64,000 nucleotides of DNA from Cunninghamia lanceolata. Its lineage: Eukaryota; Streptophyta; Pinopsida; Cupressales; Cupressaceae. The stretch lies in NCBI GenBank assembly GCA_027924645.1, contig BSBN01000849.1, positions 11,674,001 through 11,738,000 on the forward strand, in the 5' to 3' direction. Of the stretch, positions 43,886-55,744 are shown piece after piece. The stretch's first letter is position 1; each line of letters starts with the position of its first letter. The notes beneath the pieces were generated by a model. It did no database searches, had not been told where the DNA came from, and worked only from the letters and a program-made list of their open reading frames with translations. Both the position numbers and the translations under genes were made by a program.

Positions 43886-44850
43886 ATGTTGACTTACAAG
43901 AAGGATAGTCTAAGATTTGATGGAACAAATTACTCTCTTTGGAAGAGTCACATGGAGTGCCATTTGCAATGCATGGGTGATGGTTATTGGTTGATAACAA
44001 AGGATGAGTATGAGCTCCCAAAGAAAGGTCCTTCAACTCCAGATGAACTCAAAGATACTAAAAACAACATTTGGGCTAAAGAAGCATTGTTAAGTGACCT
44101 GACTGATACAGAAATGACAAATGTCCTGGAATTGAAAACTGCTCATGAAATCTAGAAGTAGTTGGAAACTCTATATGAAGGTGATGCATATGTCAAATGT
44201 GCTAAAAGGTAGATACAAAAGTTTAAGGATGAGTGAAGATGAAAACATCACTTCCTACATGTAGAAGGTGAATGAACTTGTGTGTTATATTAGGTGTGCT
44301 AGTGAAAAATTGAAAGAATCAGAGATTGTTGGCAAGGTGCTCAAATCCTTACTTGCTTCATACAAGCATAGAGTTACTGCTATTGAGGAGATCAGGATTG
44401 TGACAACTATTACAAGAGATCAGTTGGTTGGCAGGCTTTCAACATTTGAAATGAGTGAGTTTGGTGATTCCCTTCCTAAATTAGAATCCACTTTTAAGGC
44501 TAGTGTTTCTGAGAAGCAAAGATTTGATCCAGGTGAAAGATCTTCAAGAAGACTAACTAGATATCAGAAAACAAAGAAGGAACATGAAGAAGATGAAACA
44601 AATCTTGAAGAAATTCAAGTCCTTATTGCCAAAAGATTACCAAGAGGATCTGGTAACTATGAAGGAAAGTTATGTTTTAAATGTTTTGCTTGCAATAAGA
44701 TTGGTAATTTTGCCTCAAGATGTCTGGAGAGGGTTTCAAAGACAAACCCTAACAGACCCTATTTTCAGAAGAAATGCTACTATGTTCAAGAAGCTGCTAA
44801 AGGAGTGACAGATGATGAATCTGATATGGGAAGTACCTCTAGAAATGATT
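43886..44850 (+). pseudogene. C4 gag
   Basis: UBN2-type gag beginning MLTYKKDSLRFDGTNYSLWK at the codon matching the C1 start. A stop at about 44155 and a frameshift or deletion before 44268 break it. The second block has VGKVLKSLLASYKHRV and RFDPGERSSRRLTRYQ. The zinc knuckle is CFACNKIGNFASRC, in which the His ligand has become Asn. Confidence 0.88.
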
Positions 44851-46436
44851 AGATGTTCATTACTATCTAAGAAGAAGATCTGGTACCTACTGAATCTACT
44901 AGCTGTTTGAATGTGGAAAGTGCCTTTGTTTCTTAGGTTGAAAAAAAGGATGAATGGATGATTGACAGTGGATGTTCTCACCATATGACTGGTGATAAAA
45001 GTAAGTTTGGAAAGATATGAAGGTCGAATTGTGAAGTTTGGAGACAATTCAACTGGTAGAATTCGTGGCAAAGGATCCATCTCTTTTGATGGTAAGAATA
45101 ACACTAATGATGTATTGTATGTAGAAGGGTTGAAGCATAATCTTCTTAGTGTTGGACAGTTGGTTGACAAAGGGTATGATCTCCAATTCAAGGATGGGAA
45201 ATGCAGAATATTGGAAAGCTCTAGAATTGAGATTGCATCTAGTACATAGACTAGAGGTCATATCTTTCATTTAACTGGTACCGGTAAAAGGTGTTTGATT
45301 TCTTAGATTGACTAGAGTTGGTTATGACATATGAGATTGTGTCATGTAAACTTTGATAACATTGTTAAGATGAGTACTACTTAGGCTATGAGAGATCTTC
45401 CAAAGCTAGCAAAACCTGCTAATAGCATGTGTAAGGAATGTTAGTTGGGCAAACAGAGTAGAACTACATTGAAAAGTAAAGAACAAATTTCAAGTGGATT
45501 GTTGGAACTTGTGCACACAGATTTGTGTGGTCCTGCTAGAGTTAGGAGTTTGCAAGGAGACAAATACTATATGTTGCTTATTGATGATTACTCCCAGATG
45601 ATGTGGGTCACCTTCTTGAGAGAAAAATTAGAGGCTCTTGAAAAATTCAAAGTGTTCAAGGCTAGGTTAGAGAATGAGATTTGTGTGAAGAAAATGTGTC
45701 TGAGATCTGACAGAGGTGGAGAGTTTATCTCCAGTGAGTTTAATGCATTTTGTGAAAAGCATGGAATAAGAAGACAGTTATCTACTCTTAGGACTCCTCA
45801 ATAGAATGGAGTTGTGGAAAGGAAGAACTAAACTATTCAAGAGGCTGCTAGAACCATGATGATGGAGGAAAATGTTCCACATATCTATTGGAGAGAGGTT
45901 ATGAGTACTGCTATCTACACTCTTAACTAGGTGTGGATCAAAGGAAATACTGGTAAAACACCTTATGAACTTTGGTTTGTTAATGCTCCTTCTATGAAAT
46001 ACTTTAGATTTGTTTTAGTAAATGATATATCAAGAGAGATGAAGATCTAGGCAAGTTTGATGCAAGATGTGATGAAGGAATATATTTGGGTTATTCTAAC
46101 CAAAGCAAGGCATACCGGTGCTTTAACAAGAGATTGAAAATGTTTGTTGAAAGTGCTAATGCCAAGGTTGATGAAGGAATGGAGAGACCTTCCAAGTCTT
46201 GTCGATATGAATCAGATGATGAAAAGAAAGTTCAAGCTCAAACTCAGATTCAAATTGCTCTGGAGATTCCAGTGACTCAAGAAGCTAGTGCAAATATTAA
46301 GGAACAAGTCCAAGAATCAAAAGTTCAAGAAAATCCCAAAACTCCCAGGTATGTAAGGTTGAATCATTCTAAAAACTAGATCATTGGGGACCAAAATAAA
46401 GATATTCAAACTAGAAGGAAAATTGGTGAAGTTCAA
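44851..46436 (+). pseudogene. C4 protease and integrase
   Basis: The protease has WMIDSGCSHHMTGDKS at about 44955-45000 and YVEGLKHNLLSVGQL at 45118-45160. Integrase zinc-binding codons at about 45310-45460 contain several TAG stops. The core at 45445-45804 has VHTDLCGPARV (first Asp) and CLRSDRGGEF (second Asp), then RTPQ, stop, NGVVERKN with the Glu kept. The C-terminal part reaches KTPRYVRLNHSKN at 46379 and stops, followed by linker sequence to the TIR element. Confidence 0.88.
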
Positions 46437-47404
46437 GGGGTAAAAGTACAAAGTCATGTCACACTTTCAGCTGACTTATCAGCACAAGTGAATTTAAGTA
46501 TTTCTAACTAAAAATCAATTTTGGTCAAACATATGATCTTGTAAGATTCATTCTAGCTAAGTTAGATATGTCCACAACTTATCCAACTAAAATTGTTGGC
46601 TAGATACATATGTAGCACCACAATGAGGCCTATTTACCAAAAAAATAAAATTATTTGAAAAACTTGATATTTCAACAACTTCTATTTGTGTGAATAACAT
46701 TTTTTTAAAATATAAAAATACACTTTTGTAAATCTATAAATTTAGTTTTGGAAAATATATATATTTTAATAGTTTCATTATTATTTATATTTTCCTTTCT
46801 ATTTTTACTAAAAGTAGGTTATCAGCATAGAACATGAGGTCACTTACCATGTCAAGGAAAAATAGTAAAACTTATTAAAAAAAATTGAAAAAAATATGAT
46901 GCACTAGATAAAAGAATCTATATCAAGTACATATTTTTTTTTCTATTTTAGATAAATAGTTAACATGAAAGTTGACATCGAATGGAAACAACTACGTTTT
47001 AATACATGCACATTTTATTATTTATTTAAAAATATATATTTATCAAAATTAGAAAAAAATATGTCCATGCACTAAAGTTTCAAGTTATAAATACACAGAA
47101 AAAATTGAAGAAAAAAAATAAAATTTACTATATAAAGATTGACGTCTCATATAACTTCATTTTTCAACATTTTATCAGCAACTAAATTATAGTGTCAATT
47201 TATTAAAAAGTATATTCAAATAATTTTTTAAATTTCTTCAAAAAATACAAACATAAAATATACTAGAAAATAAATATTTTATTAATTTACATCATTTCAA
47301 AATTCAAAACATATATGTCACTTTTTAGTGATTCAAGTTTAAAAGTTGAATCAACGTTGGTTGTTTCCTTTATAAAGTGTGACACAACTTTGTGCTTTTA
47401 CCCC
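46437..47404. mobile_element. Non-autonomous DNA element (MITE-like) with 31-bp TIRs
   Basis: 968 bp of very AT-rich sequence bounded by inverted repeats GGGGTAAAAGTACAAAGT at the left and its near complement ACTTTGTGCTTTTACCCC at the right. Extended to 31 bp, 28 positions match. It interrupts the C4 coding frame: the codons on either side (GTT CAA and AAG GAG TAC) join in frame when it is removed, with a 2-bp AA or 3-bp CAA duplication. No transposase is encoded. I cannot assign a superfamily. Confidence 0.8.
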
Positions 47405-48973
47405 AAAAGGAGTACTATTTGATTTTAAAGATTGAACCAAAATTAGTGAATGAAGCTTGTAATGATGAAAATTGGGTAAAGGCAATGGAAGAAGAACTAA
47501 TTTGCAAATTGAAAAGAATCATACTTGGGATCTTGTTCCTAGACCTAAAAATAAAAATGTAATAGGAGCTAAATGGGTCTTCCAGAAGAAATTGAATGAA
47601 TATGGTGAAGTTGTGAGAAAAAAAGCAAGATTGGTGTGCAAAGGATATTCTCAAGTAGAGGAAATTGATTTTGAAGAAACTTTTTCTCTGGTGGCAAGAA
47701 TTGAAGTAGTCATATTATTTCTTGCCTTTGCTGCCTACAAAGATTTTAAATTTTACCAGATGGATGTTAAGTCAGCATTCCTAAATGGAGAGTTGGAAGA
47801 AGAGGTCTACACTGAGCAACCGGAAGGATTTTAGTTGTTTGATCAAGGAGATAAGGTCTGCAGATTGAGGAAAGCATTGTATGGACTTAAACAAGCCCCA
47901 AGAGCCTGGTATGCAAGATTAGATAAGTATTTGCTAAAATTAGGTTTTTGCAAAGGCACAACTGACAGTAATATTTATATTGAAATTGATCATGAACACA
48001 TCTTGATTGTTGAAGTGTTTTTTGATGATATCAATCTTTGGTGGAAATGAGAGCATGTGTAAAAAATTTGCTGATCAGATGCAAAGTGAATTTGAGATAT
48101 CCATGTTTGATGAAATGAATTTCTTCTTAGGTCTAAAAATCATGCAGTCAGAAAAGGGCATCTTCATATCCCAGTCTAAGTATGTGAAGGAGTTGTTGAA
48201 AAAAATTTGGAATGGAGGATTCAAAACCAGTGAGCACTCCCATGGTAACTAGATGCAAGTTGAGTAAAGATGATGATTCCCCTAAGGCAGATCAGAAAAT
48301 GTATAGATCAATGATTGGAGGATTGCTTTATCTAACTCAAACAAGACCTGAAATTAGGAATGTAGTTGGCATTCTGGCTAGATTTCAAGCTGATCCTAGA
48401 GGATCTCATGTTGTAGCAGTCAAAAGAATTTTAAGATATTTGAAAGGGACATCTAATTATGGCTTATGGTATCCTAAGGATGTTGATTTCACTCTTCATG
48501 CCTATACAGATGCTAATTGGGCAGTAGATATGGATGACAGGAAGAGTATTAGTGGCAGTGCATTCTTCTTGGGAAAGAGACTAGTTTCTTGGTTGCAAAA
48601 AAAGTAGGAGGCAATATCTTCATCTACTACAAAGGCAAAGTATATAGCAGTAGCATGTAATTATACTCAAGTTTTGTGGATGAAGAAAATGTTGAAGGAT
48701 ATTAGAATTATGTTTGAAGAGCCTATTATAATCTTCTGTGATAATTCAAGTGTAATAAACATCTTAAAGAATCCAGTGTTGTATTCAAAGACAAAGCACA
48801 TATCCATCAAGTTTCACTTTTTGAGAGAGAAGGTAAATGAGAATGAAATTAGATTGGAGTTTGTTCCTTCAAAGGATCCAATTGCGAATATCTTCACTAA
48901 GCCTCTACCTAAGGACACTTTTGAGCATCTCAGAGGGAAGCTAGGGGTGATTACACCTCCAGTTCAGAACTAA
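47405..48973 (+). pseudogene. C4 RT and RNase H
   Basis: RT begins in [16 protein letters not shown] and runs through [55 protein letters not shown] and the active site (VFFDDIN; FFDD replaces YVDD) near 48020-48030. A frameshift follows at about 48030, then FFLGLKIMQSEKGIFI and another shift near 48200. RNase H at 48212-48607 has HAYTDANWAVDMDD; the TTEAEY motif is TTKAKY, losing the Glu. The block 48674-48973 ends KDPIANIFTKPLPKD and the stop. Confidence 0.9.
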
Positions 48974-49326
48974 GGTACACTAGTGTGCATCAGTCTGGTG
49001 GAACTCACAGTCATATCTAGTTATCTGGATTGGTGTTAAGGGGATGCTACTCAGTGGGAGTAGTCAGCATGTTCTAAGTTTAGTTTGGTCTTGTCTAAGA
49101 AACAAAAATGGTGAGAGATGATTGCAAATATGTGCCTTTTTCCAGATGTCAAAGGGGGATAGAAGTCATGTGAAAAGCTTGGATGGAAGTAAGTAGTTTC
49201 TAGTGAAGGGGGGAGCAGTGAAAAAGTGGTTATAGTTGTGATAAGAGAAAGGGGGAGAAGTTCTTGTCTTGATGGCTGAACCAGTTTTTCACATCATATG
49301 TTGCCATCAATGACAAAGGGGGAGAT
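48974..49326 (+). promoter_or_regulatory. C4 3' non-coding region with polypurine repeats
   Basis: AAGGGGGAT (about 49152), AAGGGGGGAGC (about 49206), AAAGGGGGAGA (about 49249) and the LTR-adjacent AAAGGGGGAGA (about 49316). GCAAATATGTGCC near 49126 repeats the LTR start. Arrangement as in C1. Confidence 0.75.
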
Positions 49327-50772
49327 TGTTGAAAATATGTGCCTAATCGATGTTGTCATTGATGTGAACATATCCTTGTTGTCATAAGTGTCAACTATAT
49401 CTTATTATATTTATTGTTTAGAAGACTTGTATGTTGAGGATATTGAGAAAATTAGCTTCTCTAGAAGAAACAAGTGAGTTACATATCTCTCTGTCAGAGA
49501 TAGTGAAGACAATACAATTCAGTGAAGTAGATTTCTTTACATTCCAAGTAAGATGAAGATCAAAGTGTATGGATTAAAGGGTTTGTACTGGATTGTCTGA
49601 AGTTTCTACAGTCAAGATTTGAGAGGTTTGTATGGAGAATTGGAGGAGTTATGGCCATCTGAGTAGAACCAGGTTTTGTAGTTGTTCAAAGGTGACATAG
49701 TGACAGAAATTTGGTCTGGATTGATTTGCATTGGAGTATTATGATCTACAAATCTATAGATGTGTTTGGGATATCAGTGTGTATTCTCAACTCAAGTGGT
49801 TCATGGTTTGGAGGTTTGCAAGAAATCTTTCTAATGTGACAATCATGACAGTTAGTGTTCTTGAGTTCTTGAATGAAGGTGCAAGTGCTCTTGGTGATTT
49901 GAGGTGGTGCAGTTGTCCCTATTGATTTCATTGTGCTTGTGGTGGTCTCTGAAACGAGTGTCCATTGTGTTGAAGGTCCACATTAAGGATTGAGCTCATG
50001 GATAAATATTTCTCCTTGGGTGTTGCTATTCTTTCCAGTCTTGGCCAACCAGATGCACAGCGCATGTTGTGGATGATCTAAGAGAAGTTTTATGGAGCGT
50101 GGCATGATGTATGAGGAAGGTTTGTGTCCCAGTTATGTTTGTCCGATAATGTAGTGATTTGCATGCAGCATTTTAAGTCTTGTGATTGTAATTTCTTGTA
50201 ATGCCTATCTTGGAGAATTTTCAAGATAGATGATTGTTTGGCCAACTTTGATGTTCATTCCAAAGTTGATGACTTGTATAAATAAGTGTTGTGAAGTCAT
50301 GAAAATGTGTGTGAGCGAAGATGCAGATTTAGCGAGGAAGTGTCTGGGGGCAGAACAAAGGTATTGTGAGCTTCAATGGAAATGTACTTTGGCATGAAGA
50401 AGATGTTTCTCAATTCAATCCTTCTGTGTTAAACTTGTGAATGTTTTTGTAGGTAGTGAGCCTCTTTGAGTAGTGAAATCTAGCCAGTGCATGCAAAGGC
50501 AAGTGCCTTCCCATTTTCTATTATTTTAACAGAGAATAAATCTTTTGGGTTAACTCCCACAGTGGTTTTTCCCTTAACTGGGTTTCGATGTAAAAATCTT
50601 GGTGTTATGTGTGTTGATTATGTTTCTACTCATGTGTTATTGATTCATGCTTTCATGGTTATATCATTAATCTGTTAATAAGTGGTAAAGAAGATTAAAT
50701 GTAGAAAAAGATAAAAGTTTTGTGACAACTGATTCACCTCCCCCCTCTCAGTTGTCTGCCCTAATATCAAGA
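49327..50772 (+). repeat. C4 3' LTR
   Basis: 1446 bp, TGTTGAAAATATGTG to TATCAAGA (final CA mutated relative to the 5' copy). The promoter dyad CAACTTTG/CAAAGTTG is at 50243-50268 and TATAAATAA at 50277-50285. The AGTG array (50452-50510) is partly decayed. The U5 hairpin has GACAACTGA and TCAGTTGTC arms near 50725-50757. Confidence 0.92.
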
Positions 50773-51522
50773 CAGGGAGGGTGGCTGGACCAAAATAAGT
50801 ATGAATTTGGCTATAAGAAAGAGCCCAAGACATGTTATTTGTATGAGGAATCAGTGGTTTCAAGGGAAGAGGAGGTAGTTTACTAGCCTTTATGAGGTTG
50901 TTTTCAGCTCTAATAGGTAGATCATATGATTGGGACAGAGTCTCACCTCCTAAGGCTTGGATCATAATAGATATTTCAGGGTCTAAAGCCTTTAAATAAT
51001 AATGAAATGCAAAGACTAGAGGAGGCTTCATGTCAACTAATAATTTTTTCCATACCTTGTCAAATCTTGAATTGAAATCACACATGCTTTCTGTGGGATA
51101 TCTTTTGATGGTAATGATATTCTAAGTAAGTGAACTAATGTCTGTCCTCTCTTTGAATTGGTTGTAGATGAGTCCTCCTAGCTGGTCCTATCCAGTGATT
51201 GAATCAGGTGTCAAAGTTCTATATCATTCCCTTGCTTTACCTTTGAGGGAAGATGCTAGCAATTACCTTTGAGGGAAGATGCTAGCAATAGAAGGGCTTC
51301 ATTTTCAGCCCTGATGCAATGGATGGTGCATAAATTTGCCACATCTTGAATGTGATCTGTGGGGCAAACTGATCCATCCCTAAGAAATTGAGGTAATGCT
51401 TTCCAAGTTGTGTCAAGAACCTGCTGAAGAACAAGAGGACTTGAATCCCAAGTCACAAAAGGCAGATCCCTTGCTTGAATATTTAGATGCACATATATAC
51501 TAGGGTCTGCCATGGTCTGCAA
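50773..51522 (-). pseudogene. G5 gypsy gag fragment
   Basis: Minus-strand gag-like sequence. The block 51522-51256 starts MQTMADPSIYVHLNIQAR and includes AVLQQVLDTTWKALPQFL-like helices. After a 21-bp direct duplication (around 51234-51285, AGGGAAGATGCTAGCAAT) and stops, the block 51085-50773 reads MCDFNSRFDKVWKKLLVDMK and ALDPEISIMIQALGGETLSQ. The layout matches the gag N-terminal half of a gypsy element of the T type. Its continuation is cut by the C4 insertion and no matching pol is found in the window. Confidence 0.65.
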
Positions 51523-51695
51523 AAGAAAAGATCTGAGAAAGATTCTCCAATAGAGTCACTAGGTGGAAGATTCATGCTCCCATGAGCATATACTTTTGTG
51601 GTTTTCACCAAAACCACAAAATATAGGACAAAGATTCAATGAAGACAAAGACCCAAGTCTTTGATTCCAGTCCCACCAAGCATGCCAAAAACCAT
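51523..51695 (-). promoter_or_regulatory. G5 leader and probable primer binding site
   Basis: On the minus strand the LTR end (TATACATCA) is followed by ATGGTTTTTGGCATGCTTGG (about 51676-51695). I take this as the primer binding site; the tRNA is not identified. The rest of the leader up to the gag ATG has no visible features. Confidence 0.45.
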
Positions 51696-52325
51696 TGATG
51701 TATAAATTTGTGGGTCTAAACCAACAACATGGGAAACTTCAGAGATGTGCGATTGATCCCTGAAGCAAGTTGCAAATTTTAGGGAAGTTGGTTCTTCCTT
51801 CTTTCAATGGGGTTTGGGAAAAGGTTAGAAAAATAAGATTATAGATATAATGAAATAAAACTCATAATCCTATCGTGATGCACTAGATTTAAAAACCAAC
51901 CCAGTTGCATAATGATTAAACCCTATAAGATGGACTGGGAAAATTAAAGAGCAGAGATGCATAATCAATTATCCAGTTTATAAATAGATTCATCAAAGGT
52001 AAAGAAATAGAAACAAAATCATAGCTACTCAAAACATCATCTCTCTTTATTTAAATTGAACACAAATTACAAAGGCAAAATATAGCTTGCACAAAATAAA
52101 TGTTACAATCCTCATGGAAGAGGAAACTACTGAGGTAAAAAAATATATCCCTGATGCGACTCAAAAACTTTGTGTATACCTGTGGAACTATATGGTATTG
52201 CCTTTCCTCTCATGTGGGTCTCTGTATTTATAAGCCAGAAAAATGAATCCCTTGAAGATCTTTTCAACTACATAAAAAATCTCTCCAACTAAAAACTGTA
52301 AAATTTGGCCTTAGTAACTACATCA
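51696..52325 (-). repeat. Probable G5 5' LTR
   Basis: In plus orientation it starts TGATGTA and could end at TACATCA (52319-52325), a 7-bp terminal inverted repeat, giving 630 bp. A TATA box (minus TTATAAATA) is at 52224-52232. Only one copy is present, so the right boundary is uncertain and the LTR may extend as far as about 53096. Confidence 0.4.
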
Positions 52326-54041
52326 TGTTGTTTTGTTTCTCCTTCATGGATGGAAAAATGCAACTGCTTCCTGCGTGAGTTTCATTCCCTCTCATTCTCC
52401 CTTCCATGGCTGCCATGAAAAATGAATCTTCCATGGCTTTTATTTACCTTAGGGTTGGAAGTTTCTTTTCCTTATGTGAGGCATAAAAGTCAAAAGAGAG
52501 TCATAAATTTTATAAAGCATTGCCTTATCCTTTGGAGGGACCCACCATTCATCTTCAATAAAAGATTCATTTACCTGTAGCCTTTTAAAATCTGATATAA
52601 GATCTATTTTATTTAATAAAATATTTAGCTTCACTAGAGGGGCCCACCTCTGTCCTTTACTAACATTATTGACTTAGCTTCCTTTCCCATGGCTCATGTG
52701 AACTTTTAAACCATTTTATGAGTTTTATTAAAAACAAAACAAATAATTTTCTTTGCTCTAATTCAAGCACGTGTCAACATGGTGCTCATTTTGGAAGTGA
52801 ATTTCTCTGCTGCTCCTTAAATGCCTGCTTCTGTGCCACTTGGTAGCCTCTGCTGCTTTCCTAAACGAGTCTCTCTTGGCAAACTCTCAAATTCCCATAG
52901 GCCATTGATTCCTTTAATAATTAGATGGTGGCTGAGCATTGTATGCGAGAACACTAAAAACTAGGGTTTGTGATTCTGCCTTACTCTTTTGAGAGCACTT
53001 GTTATGTTGAACTTTGTAAGCCGATGCATCTTGTTTGAAGCCTCTTCCATGTTAGTGTATTAACTTTTGATGTTTCTCGCAGTTTTTGTAACATCCACAT
53101 TCTAAAAACATAGTAAAACTAAAAATTTACCATAGAGTAAATTAACAAGGTAAAAATGAGATAGTGAAATTTTTTATTTTATTCAACATATAATCAAGTA
53201 ATTACAATTACAAGATTTCTTTTTCCAAAATACAATAAACCATATTCTCTTTCTCATTTACAATGTTTACAAATGTAAATCCATTACATATACATTTTTG
53301 GAATAAATACTACTTCTGAATATCTAACATCTTTATCACAACTCCTAGCATGTTTCCTGCTTGGAGAGAGAACATCTTTCCAGTGATTTACCTCCAACCA
53401 TAGACCAGCAGTCTCCCACACATCTTCCACATAGGAAGTGGGCCTACCCTTCATGAGGAATATAGACCTTAGGTGACCAGTGGTAATTTTCCTTTCCCAA
53501 GTACATAGTGTTGTATTCTACTCAACTCTATCAACCATACAACCCTAGATACCCTCTAGCTAAGTATGAATTCTGATAGGATGAGCAATCTGAATACAAT
53601 GAACTGACAATGCATGCAGAAAACAAATGCATTACTTTGGCCAAAGTTTTTAATATTAATATCGTTAATAATGAACGTAGTCGTTGTGCTCACCCACCCC
53701 TACTTGACTCGGATGTTGTCACATTCTTGCAGTTTAAAACTCTTACCAATCCTAATCATGTATTAGTTTAATCCATGAGTCATAATATTAATACCTTTTG
53801 ACTTAAATAAGTCTATATGACATAAACATTCAATTGGTTGGTAATCAACTCAAGGGTCACCCTAATATCCTTTGTTAATATGATATAACAATATGACCAT
53901 ATCTTATATCTAAGAGTTCTAGATTCGCAAATAACCCTTGATTATCTTAAGCAATGTTAAGAATACTATTGTTCTTAATAGATAATGTATCCTATACAAA
54001 GGAACGTAGAATAACTTTGATAATATTTATAAACAAAACAT
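52326..54041. other. Unassigned region between G5 and C5
   Basis: No gene supported. The minus-strand 61-codon frame at 52449-52634 (EDEWWVPPKDKAMLYK) has no recognisable family and could be U3 of the G5 LTR. At 53097 the plus strand has TGTAACATCC, a form common at gypsy LTR starts, but no partner is seen. The rest is AT-rich with no coding bias that I could detect. Confidence 0.4.
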
Positions 54042-55417
54042 TGTTAGATTCAGAATAGACAATTGAGAGGGGGGGTGAATTAATTGTCCAAAACTTTCTT
54101 GCAATTAACCACTTAATTCCACTTTCTAAGTTAGTAGTATAATAGTAAATCAATCATGAAAACATAATGCATTAAATCAAGTGCAGAAACACATTAACAC
54201 ATAAGACACCGAGATTTTGACGTGGAAAACCCAGTTAAGGGAAAAACCACGGGGTGACTAACCCAAGATTGTATTCTCTATTAGAAAAATAGAAAGAACA
54301 AAATGGCACGTTCCAATTAGGGCTCATTGCCCGAGCACACTGCTCACAAGAGGCCCACTGCCTACAAGAGATACACTGTCTACAGAATTATGAATATTAC
54401 ATACTTGAACTAAAGAATAGCATCTTCACCATGCTTGAGTCAGTTCCATTTAAGCCTAATACTTCTGCTCTGCCTTTCACTTTCCTCCTCTCTACCACAC
54501 TCTCATCTCCACAAGACACATTTGAAATGAAATTACAACTCCTTATTTATACAATATATCGACTTAGGGATATTCATCCAAGTCGGCATACATTACAGAG
54601 CAAATACATAAATACAATATGACTAATTATAAAAAGACTTCACGCGGATCAACACACTGTCATCCACAGAAATCTAAGACTTCAATCTTCCTTTAGGAGC
54701 ATGCCATTCCTCACAGAAACTCTTCAAGATCATCCACAGGATGTGTAACTCATCCGGTCGGCCTGAACTGGGAAGAACATCATCATCTAGAAGTAATTCT
54801 TCAATTTCTGCTCAATCTTCAATGCGAACCTCCAACATGAACTAGACATAATCCAAAGACCTCAACAAGCTTTCCTAAATCACCAAGGACATCCACACTA
54901 CATCTGCTTACTGAAATCATTCTCTCCTTCATCCGAAACCTCAAGAACACAGTCTATCATCACTGCTATATTGGAATAGATGCTTGTGGACCTTCAGACC
55001 ATGGACCAATTGAGTTGACACTTCATATTTACTTCATAAATACTCCACCAAATCCATAGAACAATATATTGCATTTTTAGATCTCACTGGACCTATCTAT
55101 GTCACTTTGTCACCTCTGAACACCTACCAGCACCGGTTTTACTTAAGTGGCCATAACTTCTTTAGATCATCATGTGGACCTCTAAAATCTTTACTGGATC
55201 ATCTTGAGACACATATCTACAAACCCTTTGAATCACATCTTCTAATCTTCATCTTGTCTGGGATCTTTAACTCACTGTCCTCACTATTCTTCTCTGTTCT
55301 TGATTAGGACTAATTTTCTCAATATCCTCAGCACATAGCCCATCCAATCCTTATCATCAATGCAACAAGAGTATGTTGACATCAATGATAATACCAGTTA
55401 GGTGCATACTTGCAACA
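54042..55417 (-). repeat. C5 3' LTR
   Basis: 1376 bp; plus orientation TGTTAGATTCAG to CTTGCAACA. The AGTG array is at about 54304-54383, TATA at 54543-54551 and the promoter dyad at 54560-54585. Confidence 0.92.
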
Positions 55418-55680
55418 ATCTCCCCCTTTGTCATTGATGGCAACATATGATGTGAAAAATTGTTTTAATCATCAAGACAAGAACTTCTCTGCACTAATAC
55501 AACTCCCCCTATCAGTAACAACCATTCACATGTCTTCTCTTTCTTTACTTCTCCCCCTTTGATCAATAACCACTTGTTTTTCACATGTCTTCTCTCCCCC
55601 TTTGACATCAATGGCAAAGGGCACATACTTGCATCACTTTAGAATCATACCAGTTTCTCCCCCTGAGTAGCAGCTTCCCA
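55418..55680 (-). promoter_or_regulatory. C5 polypurine tract cluster
   Basis: Minus-strand GGGGGAG tracts (plus CTCCCCC near 55420, 55503, 55551, 55594 and 55659), the first abutting the 3' LTR. Same plan as C1 and C2. Confidence 0.72.
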
Positions 55681-55744
55681 AACATCAATCTGGACCACAA
55701 GATATGATTGTGAGATCCACCAGACTGGTGCACATCAGTGCACC

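Larger units (their letters stand above)
43476..50772 (+). mobile_element. C4: Sirevirus-like copia element with truncated 5' LTR
   Basis: Plus-strand Ty1/copia element. The 3' LTR is complete (49327-50772). The 5' LTR retains only its last 354 bases, because the C3 LTR abuts it at 43475/43476. Gag, protease, integrase, RT and RNase H follow in order with many TAG stops. A 968-bp TIR element interrupts the integrase-RT linker. Its right edge lies in the G5 gag; the five bases after the LTR are CAGGG. Confidence 0.9.

Noticed and set aside
53097..54041. A plus-strand gypsy LTR starting TGTAACATCC
   Set aside because: No second copy, terminal CA end or primer site could be found; noted only as a possibility.
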